Assembly (NCBI RefSeq): GCF_031081985.1
Contig: NZ_JARWSK010000002.1
Location: 434,001-498,000 of the forward strand
DNA from: Komagataeibacter xylinus
GTDB lineage: Bacteria > Pseudomonadota > Alphaproteobacteria > Acetobacterales > Acetobacteraceae
Length of the DNA stretch: 64,000 nt
Reading direction: 5' to 3'
The notes under the pieces are model-generated. The model searched no databases and was not told the origin of the DNA. It saw nothing but the letters and a program-made list of their open reading frames with translations. Positions 1 through 9,825 of the stretch are shown here, in pieces. Made by a program: the position numbers and the translations under genes. The first letter of the stretch is position 1. Every line of letters starts with the position of its first letter.

Positions 1-964
1 GACGGACCCAGCGTATTTCCATGACCTGCCACGCCACAAGCGAGGGCAGGCCCCAGGCGATCTCGCGCAGGCGCTTGATGAGCGAGAGCGCAATCCCCTC
101 CTGCGGGGAAAGGCCCAGCAGCCCGCCAATCAGGATATACCCGCCCTCCGACACGCCAAGCGCGCCCGGCACGGCGAACCCGGCCGATTTTGCGGCCTGC
201 CCCACGCTTTCGATCACGAAACTGTCAGCGAGCGAAAGCGGGTGGCCCATCGCCGCGAGCACCACAAAAACCTCGAACGTGCCAAGCGACCACCCCAGCA
301 GTTGCAGCGCCCCCGCGCGCAGCGAGTTCTCGCGCGTGCGGTACAGGGTCAGGATCTGCGCATGCAGGCCACGGATGTCATCCACCCCGTCCCACCCCAG
401 ATGGGCGGCAATGCGCACCAGCAGCTTTTCCACCAGCGCAATGGCGCCCAGGTACTGGCTGCCAAAGAATACGGCGCCCAGCAGCAGGGCCGCGGCAGCA
501 CTTTCCATCAGTTCATCAGTCACGGGCGAGCGGTTGACGAGGCAGAACAGCACGCCAAGCCCGATGAGCGTAAAGGTGACCTGACTGAGCAGTTCGATGG
601 TCAGGTCGCATATGGTCGAGGCTGCGGCCTGCTTTATGCCCGTATCATCACGCCGGGCGAGCAGGCGGGTGGTGATGACCTCGCCGCCCACCTGGGCTAC
701 GGGCAGCAGGTTGTTGATGCCCTCGCGCGCGCAGCGCAGGGCAAAGAAATCGGCAAAGGCCAGCTTTGGCCGCCCGGTCTGGGCCAGAAGGCGCCATGCC
801 TGCGCCGAGACGCAGACCTGGGTTGCATGGAAAATGATGATGGCAGGAATGCTCCACCCTCCGGCCGCGACCAGCCCGAGGATGTCATGCAGGCCGAAAC
901 GCCCGAGCATCCAGATCGTAAGACCGACACCGAATGCCCCGGCGAGGAAGGTAAGCTGCCGCAT
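1..964 (-). CDS. HpnL-like / lysylphosphatidylglycerol synthase TM-region protein, partial
   Basis: The frame is open from an ATG at 964 through the window edge, giving 321 residues without a stop, so the C-terminus is missing. The protein is a polytopic membrane protein with hydrophobic segments throughout. Its C-terminal part (GALGVSEGGYILIGG, then LSLIKRLREIAWG) matches the flippase-like UPF0104/HpnL family. It is clearly paralogous to the protein at 14554-15621, which shares the same C-terminal pattern and the trailing WQxME motif. HpnL proteins are associated with hopanoid loci and are thought to move or position lipids, but their activity is poorly defined. The gene follows ribH by about 70 bp on the same strand and may be read from the rib transcript. 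Confidence 0.8.
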   Translation of the reverse strand, partial: MRQLTFLAGAFGVGLTIWMLGRFGLHDILGLVAAGGWSIPAIIIFHATQVCVSAQAWRLLAQTGRPKLAFADFFALRCAREGINNLLPVAQVGGEVITTRLLARRDDTGIKQAAASTICDLTIELLSQVTFTLIGLGVLFCLVNRSPVTDELMESAAAALLLGAVFFGSQYLGAIALVEKLLVRIAAHLGWDGVDDIRGLHAQILTLYRTRENSLRAGALQLLGWSLGTFEVFVVLAAMGHPLSLADSFVIESVGQAAKSAGFAVPGALGVSEGGYILIGGLLGLSPQEGIALSLIKRLREIAWGLPSLVAWQVMEIRWVR

Positions 965-1036
965 CCGCCATCCCTGTCACCCAAAACAGGACCGCAGAAA
1001 GGCTGTTTTCAGCCATTCATGTGGCCCGATCCTACT

Positions 1037-1522
1037 TTAACAGCCTCTGATTTTCTGAAGCAATGCGAGACTTTCAACACAGGCGGCAACGGCTTCGCGG
1101 CCCTTGTTGTGCACGTCATCACGCGAGCGCACGATGGCCTGCTCATCGGTGTAGGTGGTGAGCACGCCAAAGGCGATCGGCACATCCGTGTTCAGCGCTG
1201 CCTGTTGCAGGCCAACCGCCGCCCCAAGGCTGATGAACTCGAAATGCGCAGTATCCCCCTTCACCACGCAGCCGAGGCATACCACACCATCATAACGCCC
1301 GGTTTTGGCCAGGGTCTGCGCGATGAGCGGCAGTTCATATGCGCCGGGTGCATACATAACATCTTCATCACGCATGGAGATGGCGTGTTCCTTCAGCCAT
1401 GCCAGCGCGCCGTCGCGCAGGCCATGGGTCACCTCTTCATTGAAGCGGCTGACCACGATGGCAAGGCGCGGCGGATGGGCGAAGCTGAGTTCAACCGTGG
1501 TGGAGGGGATGTTGGTGCTCAT
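1037..1522 (-). CDS. ribH: 6,7-dimethyl-8-ribityllumazine synthase
   Basis: The 161-aa product is the usual size for lumazine synthase, which condenses 5-amino-6-ribitylamino-uracil with dihydroxybutanone phosphate in the penultimate step of riboflavin synthesis. Family landmarks are visible: the N-terminal IVVSRFNEEVT substrate-binding strand, the APGAYELPL segment, and CVVKGDTAHFE followed by the FGVLTTYTDEQA region. It is the last rib gene of the minus-strand operon and is separated from ribBA by one of the double-hairpin repeats, which could attenuate expression or stabilise the upstream message. Confidence 0.96.
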   Translation of the reverse strand: MSTNIPSTTVELSFAHPPRLAIVVSRFNEEVTHGLRDGALAWLKEHAISMRDEDVMYAPGAYELPLIAQTLAKTGRYDGVVCLGCVVKGDTAHFEFISLGAAVGLQQAALNTDVPIAFGVLTTYTDEQAIVRSRDDVHNKGREAVAACVESLALLQKIRGC

Positions 1523-1560
1523 ATCCGGCGTTGTCCGTTTTTATTGTGAGATAAAGTGAT

Positions 1561-1638
1561 AAAAGTTTTCGGGTGCCGCCTTTTTTCAAAAAGGCGGCGT
1601 TTTTCGAAGCTTTTTTCAAAAAGCTTCACCAAGAACTT
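1561..1638. repeat. Double-hairpin intergenic repeat, copy 1
   Basis: Terminal inverted arms close to AAAAGTTTTTGG / CCAAAAACTTTT enclose two stem-loops. One has GCCGCC/GGCGGC stems with a T-tract and A-tract. The other has GAAGCTTTTT/AAAAAGCTTC stems. It lies between ribBA and ribH. Six further copies or part-copies occur in this window. Confidence 0.85.
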
Positions 1639-1641
1639 CTG

Positions 1642-2891
<1,250 letters not shown>

Positions 2892-2907
<16 letters not shown>

Positions 2908-3509
2908 ACGCTCTCCACATATTTAGCAATGACATCGACTTCGATGTTCACGGCGTCGCCTGGCTTCAGGCTGCCAAGGGTGGTGTGTTCCCACGTGTGG
3001 GGGATGATCATGAGCGCGATGCGGAATGCGTCTGCATCGCAGCCATCCTCGCCCGGTGCGCCCACTTCGTTCAGGGTCAGGCTGATGCCATCGATGGTGA
3101 TGGAGCCTTTCTCGACCAGGTAGCGGCGCAGCCGGGCGGGAATGATGAAGGTGATGTGCCGCGCCTCGCCTTCCGCGCGCACGGCCAGCAGGCGGCCCGT
3201 GCCATCGACATGGCCCTGCACGATATGGCCCGAAAGCCGCGTTGCAGGTGTAACCGCGCGTTCAAGGTTGACGGTGTGCCCGGCCTCGATGCGGCCCAGC
3301 GCCGTGCGGTCCAGTGTCTCGGAACTGATGAAGAAGGTGGCCGTGCCGTTTGCATCAAAGGAGGTCACGGTCAGGCACACGCCATTGACGGCAATGCTCT
3401 CGCCAAGGGCAAGGTCGGTGATGCCGGTTTCCACCGTTATGTCCAGATCCCGGTCAAGCCGCCGCGCGGCGCTGACCTGTCCCTGGTGCTCGATAATGCC
3501 AGAAAACAT
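2892..3509 (-). CDS. ribE: Riboflavin synthase alpha chain
   Basis: The 205-aa protein performs the final dismutation of two lumazine molecules to riboflavin. It has the typical N-terminus MFSGIIEHQG and two tandem lumazine-binding repeats. The first carries GVCLTV at about residues 42-47 and the second carries IDGISLT near residue 140, in the barrel-plus-barrel layout of the family. It is 9 bp downstream of ribD and overlaps ribBA. Confidence 0.95.
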
Positions 3510-3518
3510 GCTTGTTCC

Positions 3519-4649
3519 TTATGCGGCGGCAAGTTCGGGGAAGAGGCGCAGCGGCGTTGCGTCGCCTTCGCGCACGCGCACGGCGTAGTGGTCCGTGCCA
3601 TCGGGGCCTGCGGTTATGCTCAGCCAGTCATGCCACAGCCCGCGGGTGTCGATTTCGGCCAGCAGTTTCGGGCCGGCTTCCACCATCGCCCACGTCACGC
3701 CCGCCTGGCCGAGCATGTCGGGCAGGCCGGCGATGTCGGTGCAGACCTTTACGGTAAAGCCCCGGTTGCGGGCTGCGGTCAGGTAGGCTTCATCCACCTC
3801 GCCCGCGCGGGTGCAGATGGCGAGGATGCGCGGCGCACGATCCGGGTGGTCGGGCACGCGGCGCACGTCGAGGCCGGGGCGGTCGGCGTTTATGGTGCCG
3901 GTGGCGGTAATGACCGCATCGGTCGCGCGGCGCAGGCGGTGCGCAAGGTCGAGCGAGGCGCTGGAGGTGAAGGTGGTGCGGCCTGCAGGCGGCACCATGG
4001 CGCCATGGGCATCAAGCGCCTGCTTGACCGTGATCCACGGCTGGCCGGTGCGCATGAAATGCGTGAAGGGCGCGAGCAGGCTGCGGCACAGGGCCTGCAT
4101 GGCAGCCTGCGCGCCGGTTGGCTGGAGCACATGCACGTCGCAGCCGCGCTGGCGCAGCGTGTCGGCCCCGCCGCCTTCCACATGCGGGTTGGGGTCGCGC
4201 ACGCCAATCCATACGGTGCGGATGGGCGTTGCGAGGAGGGCGAGCGAGCAGGGCCCGGTGCGCCCGGTGTGGTTGCATGGCTCGAGGGTGACCACCGCCG
4301 TGTGCGCACGCGCCAGCAGGCCGCGCTCGCGGCACTGGTTGATGGCCTGCACCTCGGCATGCGGCGTGCCTGCGCGGTGGTGGCCGCCGGTGGCGAGGAT
4401 ATGGCCTTCGCTGTCAAGGATGGCGCAGCCCACGGGCGGGTTGGGGGCGGTAGCACCCACATGGCGCGCAGCTTCATCCACCGCCGCGCGAAAGGCGCGG
4501 GCAATGGCAGGCGGCAGGGCGGTGGCCTGCGTGGCGGGGGTGTGGGAACCCTGTGGCAACGCGTCCAAAACACAGTACTCCATCCATCTGGACGGACCCA
4601 GGGCGCGTAAAACCACATGCCTGCCTTCCATGCGGGAAAGCAGGGCCAT
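3519..4649 (-). CDS. ribD: Riboflavin biosynthesis deaminase/reductase RibD
   Basis: This bifunctional protein of up to 376 aa deaminates the pyrimidine intermediate (N-terminal CDA-fold domain) and then reduces its ribosyl group (C-terminal DHFR-like domain, about 195-370). Zinc ligands are visible as H97-A-E99 and the PC...PC pair around C125 and C134 (PCNHTGRTGPC). The ATG at 4649 lies 10-12 nt past the FMN riboswitch. In-frame ATGs at residues 7 and 23 are alternatives, since homology only begins near residue 50. It is the first gene of ribD-ribE-ribBA-ribH. Confidence 0.94.
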   Translation of the reverse strand: MALLSRMEGRHVVLRALGPSRWMEYCVLDALPQGSHTPATQATALPPAIARAFRAAVDEAARHVGATAPNPPVGCAILDSEGHILATGGHHRAGTPHAEVQAINQCRERGLLARAHTAVVTLEPCNHTGRTGPCSLALLATPIRTVWIGVRDPNPHVEGGGADTLRQRGCDVHVLQPTGAQAAMQALCRSLLAPFTHFMRTGQPWITVKQALDAHGAMVPPAGRTTFTSSASLDLAHRLRRATDAVITATGTINADRPGLDVRRVPDHPDRAPRILAICTRAGEVDEAYLTAARNRGFTVKVCTDIAGLPDMLGQAGVTWAMVEAGPKLLAEIDTRGLWHDWLSITAGPDGTDHYAVRVREGDATPLRLFPELAAA

Positions 4650-4659
4650 AGTTTCCGTT

Positions 4660-4812
4660 CTCTCTCATCCGGACTGTAACCGTCGGTTCCGGAGTTGCAC
4701 CGGATCTGCTTGACCCCGCCCGCTTTCGCGGCCGGGCGCTCGCGGACTTATGGTCCTGCATGCAGGACCAATTACCGCCGGTGGGGAATTTCGCCCCGCC
4801 CTGAGAACGCCT
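4660..4812 (-). ncRNA. FMN riboswitch (RFN element)
   Basis: On the minus strand the conserved RFN pieces appear in order: AGGGCGGGGCGAAATTCCCC, ACCGGCGGTAAT, a variable GC-rich arm, AGTCCGCGAGC, a second variable arm, GATCCGGTGCAACTCCGG, AACCGACGGTTACAGTCC and a GGATGAGAGAG tail. The tail ends about 11 nt before the ribD start codon. No terminator fits between them, so control is most likely by ribosome-site sequestration. FMN binding should shut down the whole rib operon. Confidence 0.97.
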
Positions 4813-4838
4813 GATAAACCGGGGCGACGCCCCGATTC

Positions 4839-4867
4839 GTATTCAGTGACACCAATAGTGGGAACAA
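4839..4867 (-). promoter_or_regulatory. Possible promoter for the rib operon
   Basis: On the minus strand TTGTTC and GAATAC are separated by 17 nt, just upstream of the riboswitch 5' end. They are weak sigma-70-like hexamers. This is proposed from position and spacing only. Confidence 0.3.
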
Positions 4868-4903
4868 TTTACGCCGATTGCAACCCATCCCCCATGCGGG
4901 GAA

Positions 4904-5800
4904 CTATAATGTGTCCTGTCCATGGTCAGGCCTGTGGCGGCCGGGATGGAACAGCGAGGGGATGCGGCCATGATGGCCGAAATTGACCAGCCGCGCCTCT
5001 TCCACCTCGATGCGGCCAAGCAGGCGCGAGCGGATGATGGCGATGGCCAGCGCCGCCCCCATGAATGGCCCGAGTGCATAGATCCAGAAAGACTGCCACT
5101 GTCCTGCAACCAGCGCCGGGCCAAAGCTGCGCGCAAGGTTGGAACTGTTGCCCGACAGCCAGGCCGAAATGGGGTTGCACGCCAGGAAAAACAGCCCGCC
5201 CGCCCACGGCGTGAGCCATTTCAGCGTGGGGTGGGCGGCAAGGGCGCAGATCATCAGCACCAGCAGCACGGTCAGCACCAGTTCCGTCACCAGTGGCCAC
5301 AGCACCGATACATGCGGGAAGGGAATGGTGGCGGCATAGGCCGAGGCCTGCGCCATCTGCCCCCATACCGGCAGGACATGGCCCAGCCCCGCGAGCAGTG
5401 CCGTGGCCAGGCAGGCGCCGGTCATCTGGGCGGCGATGTAGCCGCACAGGTCGATCACGCCCAGCCGGCCCGCAAGGCTGAACGCCAGCGAGACCGAGGG
5501 GCTGACATGCGCCCCGCTCACCCGCCCGAACGGCGTGAACGCCGCCACCGTGCCCGACAGGCCAAAGAACAGCCCGCACAAAGCGGTCTGCACCAGCGGG
5601 TGGGGTGCCAGGGCGCGGCCGATGGGCGTATAGGGCGTGGTCAGCACCGTAACCGACACGATCCCGCAGAGCATGAGCACCGTTGTCGCCACCATCTCGC
5701 ATGCATACAGCTTCCAGTGCAGCGGATGGTCGGGGTGGGGTGCGCCGGCAAGGGGCCGGTCCTCCTGCGGTGGGGAGCCGGTCTGCCGGGGTGCGGTCAT
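4904..5800 (-). CDS. MIP/aquaporin-family channel with non-canonical NPA motifs
   Basis: The 298-aa protein has six hydrophobic segments and the two half-helix loops of the major intrinsic protein family. Loop B reads SGAHVSPSVS (residues 95-104), where SGxHxNPAVT is expected. Loop E reads SNLARSFGPA (220-229), where NPAR is expected. Both NPA boxes are therefore altered, to SPS and NLA, while the flanking ARS-GPA residues are retained. A proline-rich N-terminal extension of about 30 residues and a His-rich C-terminal tail flank the core. It is probably an inner-membrane channel for water or a small solute. It diverges from the porin gene to its right. Confidence 0.85.
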   Translation of the reverse strand: MTAPRQTGSPPQEDRPLAGAPHPDHPLHWKLYACEMVATTVLMLCGIVSVTVLTTPYTPIGRALAPHPLVQTALCGLFFGLSGTVAAFTPFGRVSGAHVSPSVSLAFSLAGRLGVIDLCGYIAAQMTGACLATALLAGLGHVLPVWGQMAQASAYAATIPFPHVSVLWPLVTELVLTVLLVLMICALAAHPTLKWLTPWAGGLFFLACNPISAWLSGNSSNLARSFGPALVAGQWQSFWIYALGPFMGAALAIAIIRSRLLGRIEVEEARLVNFGHHGRIPSLFHPGRHRPDHGQDTL

Positions 5801-6001
5801 GTCGTGTTACTCCCTTCGTGGCACATGTAGAGGCCTTGAATTAAAGCAGGGAATGGTGTGGAATAAAGGAAATCATGCGAATATAAGCCGTGCATGAGAA
5901 TAGTTAATGCATAGCAGTTGAATGTTTTTTCTATAATAAGATGCGCCATCCCTCCTGTATCCCCTCAGGCATCAGGTGTGGATAAGGGTTTTATCAATCA
6001 T

Positions 6002-7879
6002 ATGTTCAGGGGCAGACGCGCCAGGCTGATGGATTGCTGTTGGAAAGAAGGCCGCTGTTCGTGTCGGGCCGACAGGGCGGGCAGGCCCCGCATGGTGCTT
6101 GGCGGGCTGATGGCCGTGCTTGGCGGTATCGCGGCCCCTGTCGCCGCCCGGGCCGATGACATGGCCGAAATCCGCGCCATCCATGCCGAGATGCAGCGCC
6201 TTGAGGCCAAGGTGCAGCAGCTTGAGGCCCGTCATGGCATGGCAGCGGGCAACGCCCATGTGCTGGCGGGGCGCACGCTGCGCTCGGGCCCGCGCTCGAA
6301 TGCCAGCAGCACGTCGGTCACCAACCCGTCGGGCCAGATCTCGGCCATGCCCGACCTGTCACGGCTGACCATCGGCGGCCCCGCCCTGTCGGATGACGCG
6401 CAGGCGGCGGCAGCGGCTGAAAACACCATGACCGAATCCATCGTGCCCAGCCAGCCCAAGCTCGACCTTGATTCCTCCAGCCCGCTGGCCATTACCCAGA
6501 CCGGGGTGGACAGCCTGCCCCCCATCTTCCGCATTGGCGGGGTTTCGGTCAGGCTTGGCGGCTTCATCGATTTCTCGAACATCTATCGCAGCAAGAACCT
6601 GACCAGCGGCCCGGCCACAAGCTGGGGCAGCTTTCCCTATGCCAACAGCCCCAACGCCCATACCGGCGAGTACCGTCCCTCCGCCCAGCTGACCCGCCTG
6701 AGCGTGCTGCTGCAGGGCTCGCCCACCAAGGACGAGACGCTGTCAGGCTATATCGAGACCGATTTTGGCGGGGCCGCGGGCACCGCCAACAGCTACCAGA
6801 CCAACAGCTACACGCCGCGTATCCGCCAGGCGTACATGACCTACAGCAACACCAAATGGGGCTTCCATGTGCTGGCGGGGCAGGCATGGAGCCTGACCAC
6901 GGGCTATACGCAGGGCCTGCTGTCGCGCCATGAGCAGCTACCGCCGGTGGTCGATAACAACCAGATCCCCGGCATCGTGTTCACCCGCGTGCCACAGATC
7001 CGCTTCATCAAGGATTTCGGGCGCAAGTGGTGGCTCGGGCTTTCGCTTGAGGCGCCGCAGGTGGCCTATGCGGCATCAGGCAGCGCGGGCGACCACCCGA
7101 TGATGACCGGCACGGATGATGACACCCTCGCCTCATCGGGCACCACGCTGCTCTATAACAATGCGGGCTCGGGCATGCTCAACCCCAATGCCAAATACAG
7201 CATGGACGTGGCCCCTGACATCGTGCTCAAGGGCGCGCTCGACACCAAGCCCGCCCATTACGAGGTTTACGGCCTCGCGCGCTGGTTCAAGGCGATGGGG
7301 CAGGCGCCTGGCGGCCCGATCCGCGAGCATGTGTCCTTTGCCGGTGGCGTGGGCGGCGACGTGACGGTGCATGTCATTCCACGCTACCTGCAGTTTACCG
7401 GCAACGTGCTGGCAGGCGAGGGGATTGGCCGCTATGGCCCCGCCATGCTGCCTGATGCCACCTTCAAGGCCAATGGCTCGCCCGCCCCCATCCCCGAGAT
7501 TATCGGCAGCATGGGGCTGATCGGCCACCCGACCTCAAACCTGCTGGTCTATCTGTATGGCGGCGTGGAGAGCGCGGGCAGGCGGACCTATACCGGCAGC
7601 GATGGCTATGAATACGGCTATGGCGTGAACGACCTGGCGCTGAGCAGTTGCAACGTGGAGCTGATTACCGGCGGCAGTTGCGATGCCCAGACCCACACCA
7701 TTGCCGACCTGACCGTGGGCGGCTGGTGGCATGTGCTGCAAGGTGGCTATGGCGCGGTCATGACCGGCGTGCAGTACACCTACCTGCGCAAATTCGCCTA
7801 TAAGGGCGGTGATGGGGCAAGCCCCACCACGGGCGGCAACACCATTTACGTCACGTTCCGCTATCTGCCTTTCCAGTAG
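6002..7879 (+). CDS. Outer-membrane porin with N-terminal coiled coil (DcaP-like)
   Basis: The product of about 625 aa has a basic N-terminus, a hydrophobic stretch ending APVAARA (likely Sec cleavage), then a short coiled coil (IRAIHAEMQRLEAKVQQLEA). A long segment follows with alternating aromatic and polar strands typical of a beta barrel, ending in F-Q after LPF, which is compatible with outer-membrane insertion. The arrangement resembles DcaP-type trimeric porins, and substrate is unknown. The open frame extends upstream to a TTG at 5918. ATG 6002 is chosen, with 6035 and 6092 as alternatives, and no strong ribosome site settles the choice. Its end overlaps the converging gene by 29 bp. 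Confidence 0.75.
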   Translation: MFRGRRARLMDCCWKEGRCSCRADRAGRPRMVLGGLMAVLGGIAAPVAARADDMAEIRAIHAEMQRLEAKVQQLEARHGMAAGNAHVLAGRTLRSGPRSNASSTSVTNPSGQISAMPDLSRLTIGGPALSDDAQAAAAAENTMTESIVPSQPKLDLDSSSPLAITQTGVDSLPPIFRIGGVSVRLGGFIDFSNIYRSKNLTSGPATSWGSFPYANSPNAHTGEYRPSAQLTRLSVLLQGSPTKDETLSGYIETDFGGAAGTANSYQTNSYTPRIRQAYMTYSNTKWGFHVLAGQAWSLTTGYTQGLLSRHEQLPPVVDNNQIPGIVFTRVPQIRFIKDFGRKWWLGLSLEAPQVAYAASGSAGDHPMMTGTDDDTLASSGTTLLYNNAGSGMLNPNAKYSMDVAPDIVLKGALDTKPAHYEVYGLARWFKAMGQAPGGPIREHVSFAGGVGGDVTVHVIPRYLQFTGNVLAGEGIGRYGPAMLPDATFKANGSPAPIPEIIGSMGLIGHPTSNLLVYLYGGVESAGRRTYTGSDGYEYGYGVNDLALSSCNVELITGGSCDAQTHTIADLTVGGWWHVLQGGYGAVMTGVQYTYLRKFAYKGGDGASPTTGGNTIYVTFRYLPFQ

Positions 7880-8408
7880 TCGCGCTGGTGGCTGAAAGGG
7901 CGGCCTGGCAGTCGGCGGCCTGACGGGTGAGGTGGATGTCATGCACGTCGCTGACCGCGCGGATGCTGCTCGCGCGCCAGTGTGCGGTCATGCCATGGGG
8001 CGTGCACAAGGCGCCCGCGCCAAGCAGCGGCCCGTTGCCCGGATCAACCACCGCCAGCACGGCGCGCGGGTTGCGCGGCAGGGCCAGGCGCAGGGCCGTG
8101 CGCAGGCGTGCCGCTGTCTGGTCATCGGTGTGGGTGATCAGTTCGGGCACCAGCTCGATCCAGCCCGACCAGCCCGCGGTCACGGCGCGGCGCAGTTGTG
8201 GCCAGGCCTTGTGCTCATCAAGCGTTTTTATGGTGGCGTCCGCCCCGTCTTCATGCAGCTCGCGGGCAAGGGCGCGTGCGCTCAGGCCCATTCCGGCCTC
8301 GGTGGGGGCACCTGCGGGGGGCAGGCTTGCGGCAAGTGCTGTCAGCCCAATGGTGGGGGCGAGCAAGGCGACAAGCAGCATCAGCCGGGGAAAAGTGCTT
8401 GGGCGCAT
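7851..8408 (-). CDS. Secreted protein of unknown function
   Basis: The 185-aa protein begins with a clear Sec-type signal (MRPSTFPRLMLLVALLAPTI and onward to LAA). The mature part contains two cysteines (in GALCTPHG and ADCQAAL) that could form a disulfide in the periplasm. No known domain is recognised. It converges on the porin gene with a 29-bp tail overlap. Confidence 0.65.
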   Translation of the reverse strand: MRPSTFPRLMLLVALLAPTIGLTALAASLPPAGAPTEAGMGLSARALARELHEDGADATIKTLDEHKAWPQLRRAVTAGWSGWIELVPELITHTDDQTAARLRTALRLALPRNPRAVLAVVDPGNGPLLGAGALCTPHGMTAHWRASSIRAVSDVHDIHLTRQAADCQAALSATSATTGKADSGT

Positions 8409-8676
8409 TGTCTTTGTTCTCCCTTCTTACTGGTGTTGCGTTATGGTGAGGAAACACCGCAATCGTGGCGCGCGCGGGGCATGGATGGGGAAAATCATGG
8501 GCACGCCGGTTGCAGGGGTGGGCACATGTGCTTATAGCCTGCGGCCATGCCCGCCTGTGTCACGGGGCAGCCGCGCGATCCTGACCGGACCTGCCACGCG
8601 CGTTGACCAAAGGGGCGGACAAGGCCCTGCATTGTTGTTTCTGGCGGGTCTCGCCATTGTGGAGAACAGACGTTTC

Positions 8677-8904
8677 ATGGGTGCCATGTCCTCTTCCGAA
8701 CTTTCGCGTCTTCAGGTCTGCCTGCGCCGTCTGCTGGGCTCGCCGGGGCTTACCGTCAATGCGCCGCCGCGTGCCGGGCTGTCGGTTGAACTCGCGGTCA
8801 ATGGCGAAGTGGTGGGCACCGTCCATCGCGATGAAGACGAGGGCGAAGTGTCCTACGCCATCCACATGACCGTGCTGGAAGAAGACCTCCCCCCCGCAAA
8901 GTAA
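8677..8904 (+). CDS. DUF3126 family protein
   Basis: This 75-aa protein is a compact alpha/beta unit of the alphaproteobacterial DUF3126 family, with SRLQVCLRRLLGSPGL, a central LAVNGEVVGTVHRDEDEGEVSYA hairpin and an acidic C-terminus. The frame is open far upstream, but the start is set by GGAGA at 8661-8665 ahead of ATG 8677. A second ATG at 8686 is possible. Function is unknown. A partial hairpin repeat follows directly and may end the transcript. Confidence 0.8.
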   Translation: MGAMSSSELSRLQVCLRRLLGSPGLTVNAPPRAGLSVELAVNGEVVGTVHRDEDEGEVSYAIHMTVLEEDLPPAK

Positions 8905-8919
8905 GCGCCGGAAATACCA

Positions 8920-8956
8920 AGAAGTTTTTGGTGAAGCTTTTTTCAGGAAGCTTCAG
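8920..8956. repeat. Double-hairpin intergenic repeat, copy 2 (half)
   Basis: Only the GAAGCTTTTT..AGGAAGCTTC hairpin and one terminal arm (GAAGTTTTTGGTG) remain. The GCCGCC hairpin is absent. It lies between two convergent genes. Confidence 0.75.
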
Positions 8957-9001
8957 CAACCCTGGCCCGTCATTGCGGCCCTGGCGTGCGGCCTGACCGG
9001 C

Positions 9002-9628
9002 CTAGGGCTGCGTCAGCGGTGCGGGCACGGGGCCTGCCGATGCCTCGACAAGTGGCGGGGCAGGGTGCGTGGGCAGGTCGATTCGGTGGATTTTCCACTG
9101 AAAGGCATGAATGCGCATCTGCAGCCGCAGCGGGGTCTCGTTTTCATGGCCGGGCATGAGAACGCTCGCCTCGAACACGCCCGGATGGGTGAAATGCGCA
9201 TGCACGCGCCACAGCAGGCCCAGCATCGTGCCCGCTGTTGCGGGCTGCTGCTCATGCGGCATCAGGTGATCGACCAGCATGCCCAGCTTGTCGGGGCGCA
9301 CTTCCTCGTCAATCGCGTTGGATGCGGCGGATGAGGCGAAGGATGACCCGAAGGCCGGCAGTTCATCATCGGCCACGGGCGGCCCGATCAGGTCATCGAC
9401 CACCTGTGTCTTGAGTCCGTTGCGCACCGATTCCCATTTGAGGCAGGTGTTGAGGCTGCCCATGTCATGGGTGCGGATGGCCGATGTGATGGACCATAAT
9501 GTAAAAAAGGGTGACGCCGCGTACAGCGTGGTGGCGGCGGCCAGCGTGCCCGCGCATACCCACCGCGCCTGCTGGCGGCGCAGGGTGGACAGGTTGGCGG
9601 GAATTTCCATGCGGGAAAGATAAGACAT
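9002..9628 (-). CDS. DUF2939 family membrane-anchored protein
   Basis: The 208-aa protein has one N-terminal transmembrane segment followed by the DUF2939 signature (YAASPFFTLWSITSAIRTHD, then LKWESVRNGLKTQ). Such proteins are of unknown function. The ATG at 9628 is preferred because GGGGAG lies 9 nt upstream; a TTG at 9646 is also in frame. It stands alone between a convergent and a divergent gene. Confidence 0.8.
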   Translation of the reverse strand: MSYLSRMEIPANLSTLRRQQARWVCAGTLAAATTLYAASPFFTLWSITSAIRTHDMGSLNTCLKWESVRNGLKTQVVDDLIGPPVADDELPAFGSSFASSAASNAIDEEVRPDKLGMLVDHLMPHEQQPATAGTMLGLLWRVHAHFTHPGVFEASVLMPGHENETPLRLQMRIHAFQWKIHRIDLPTHPAPPLVEASAGPVPAPLTQP

Positions 9629-9825
9629 TGATTTATACTCCCCCAAAATGGTTTCACCTTGCCCTTGAGCTTATACTGCAAACATATCGGGCATGCATTG
9701 GTTTCATGATTGCGTGACATAATTTTCACGTAATCGTGATCGAAAGCCTGTCTCTCCCGGCTGCGCCGGGGTGGGGCAGGGTGTATCCGCCATGGGTGCG
9801 GCAACGGGCGGGGCAGGAGAGAGGA

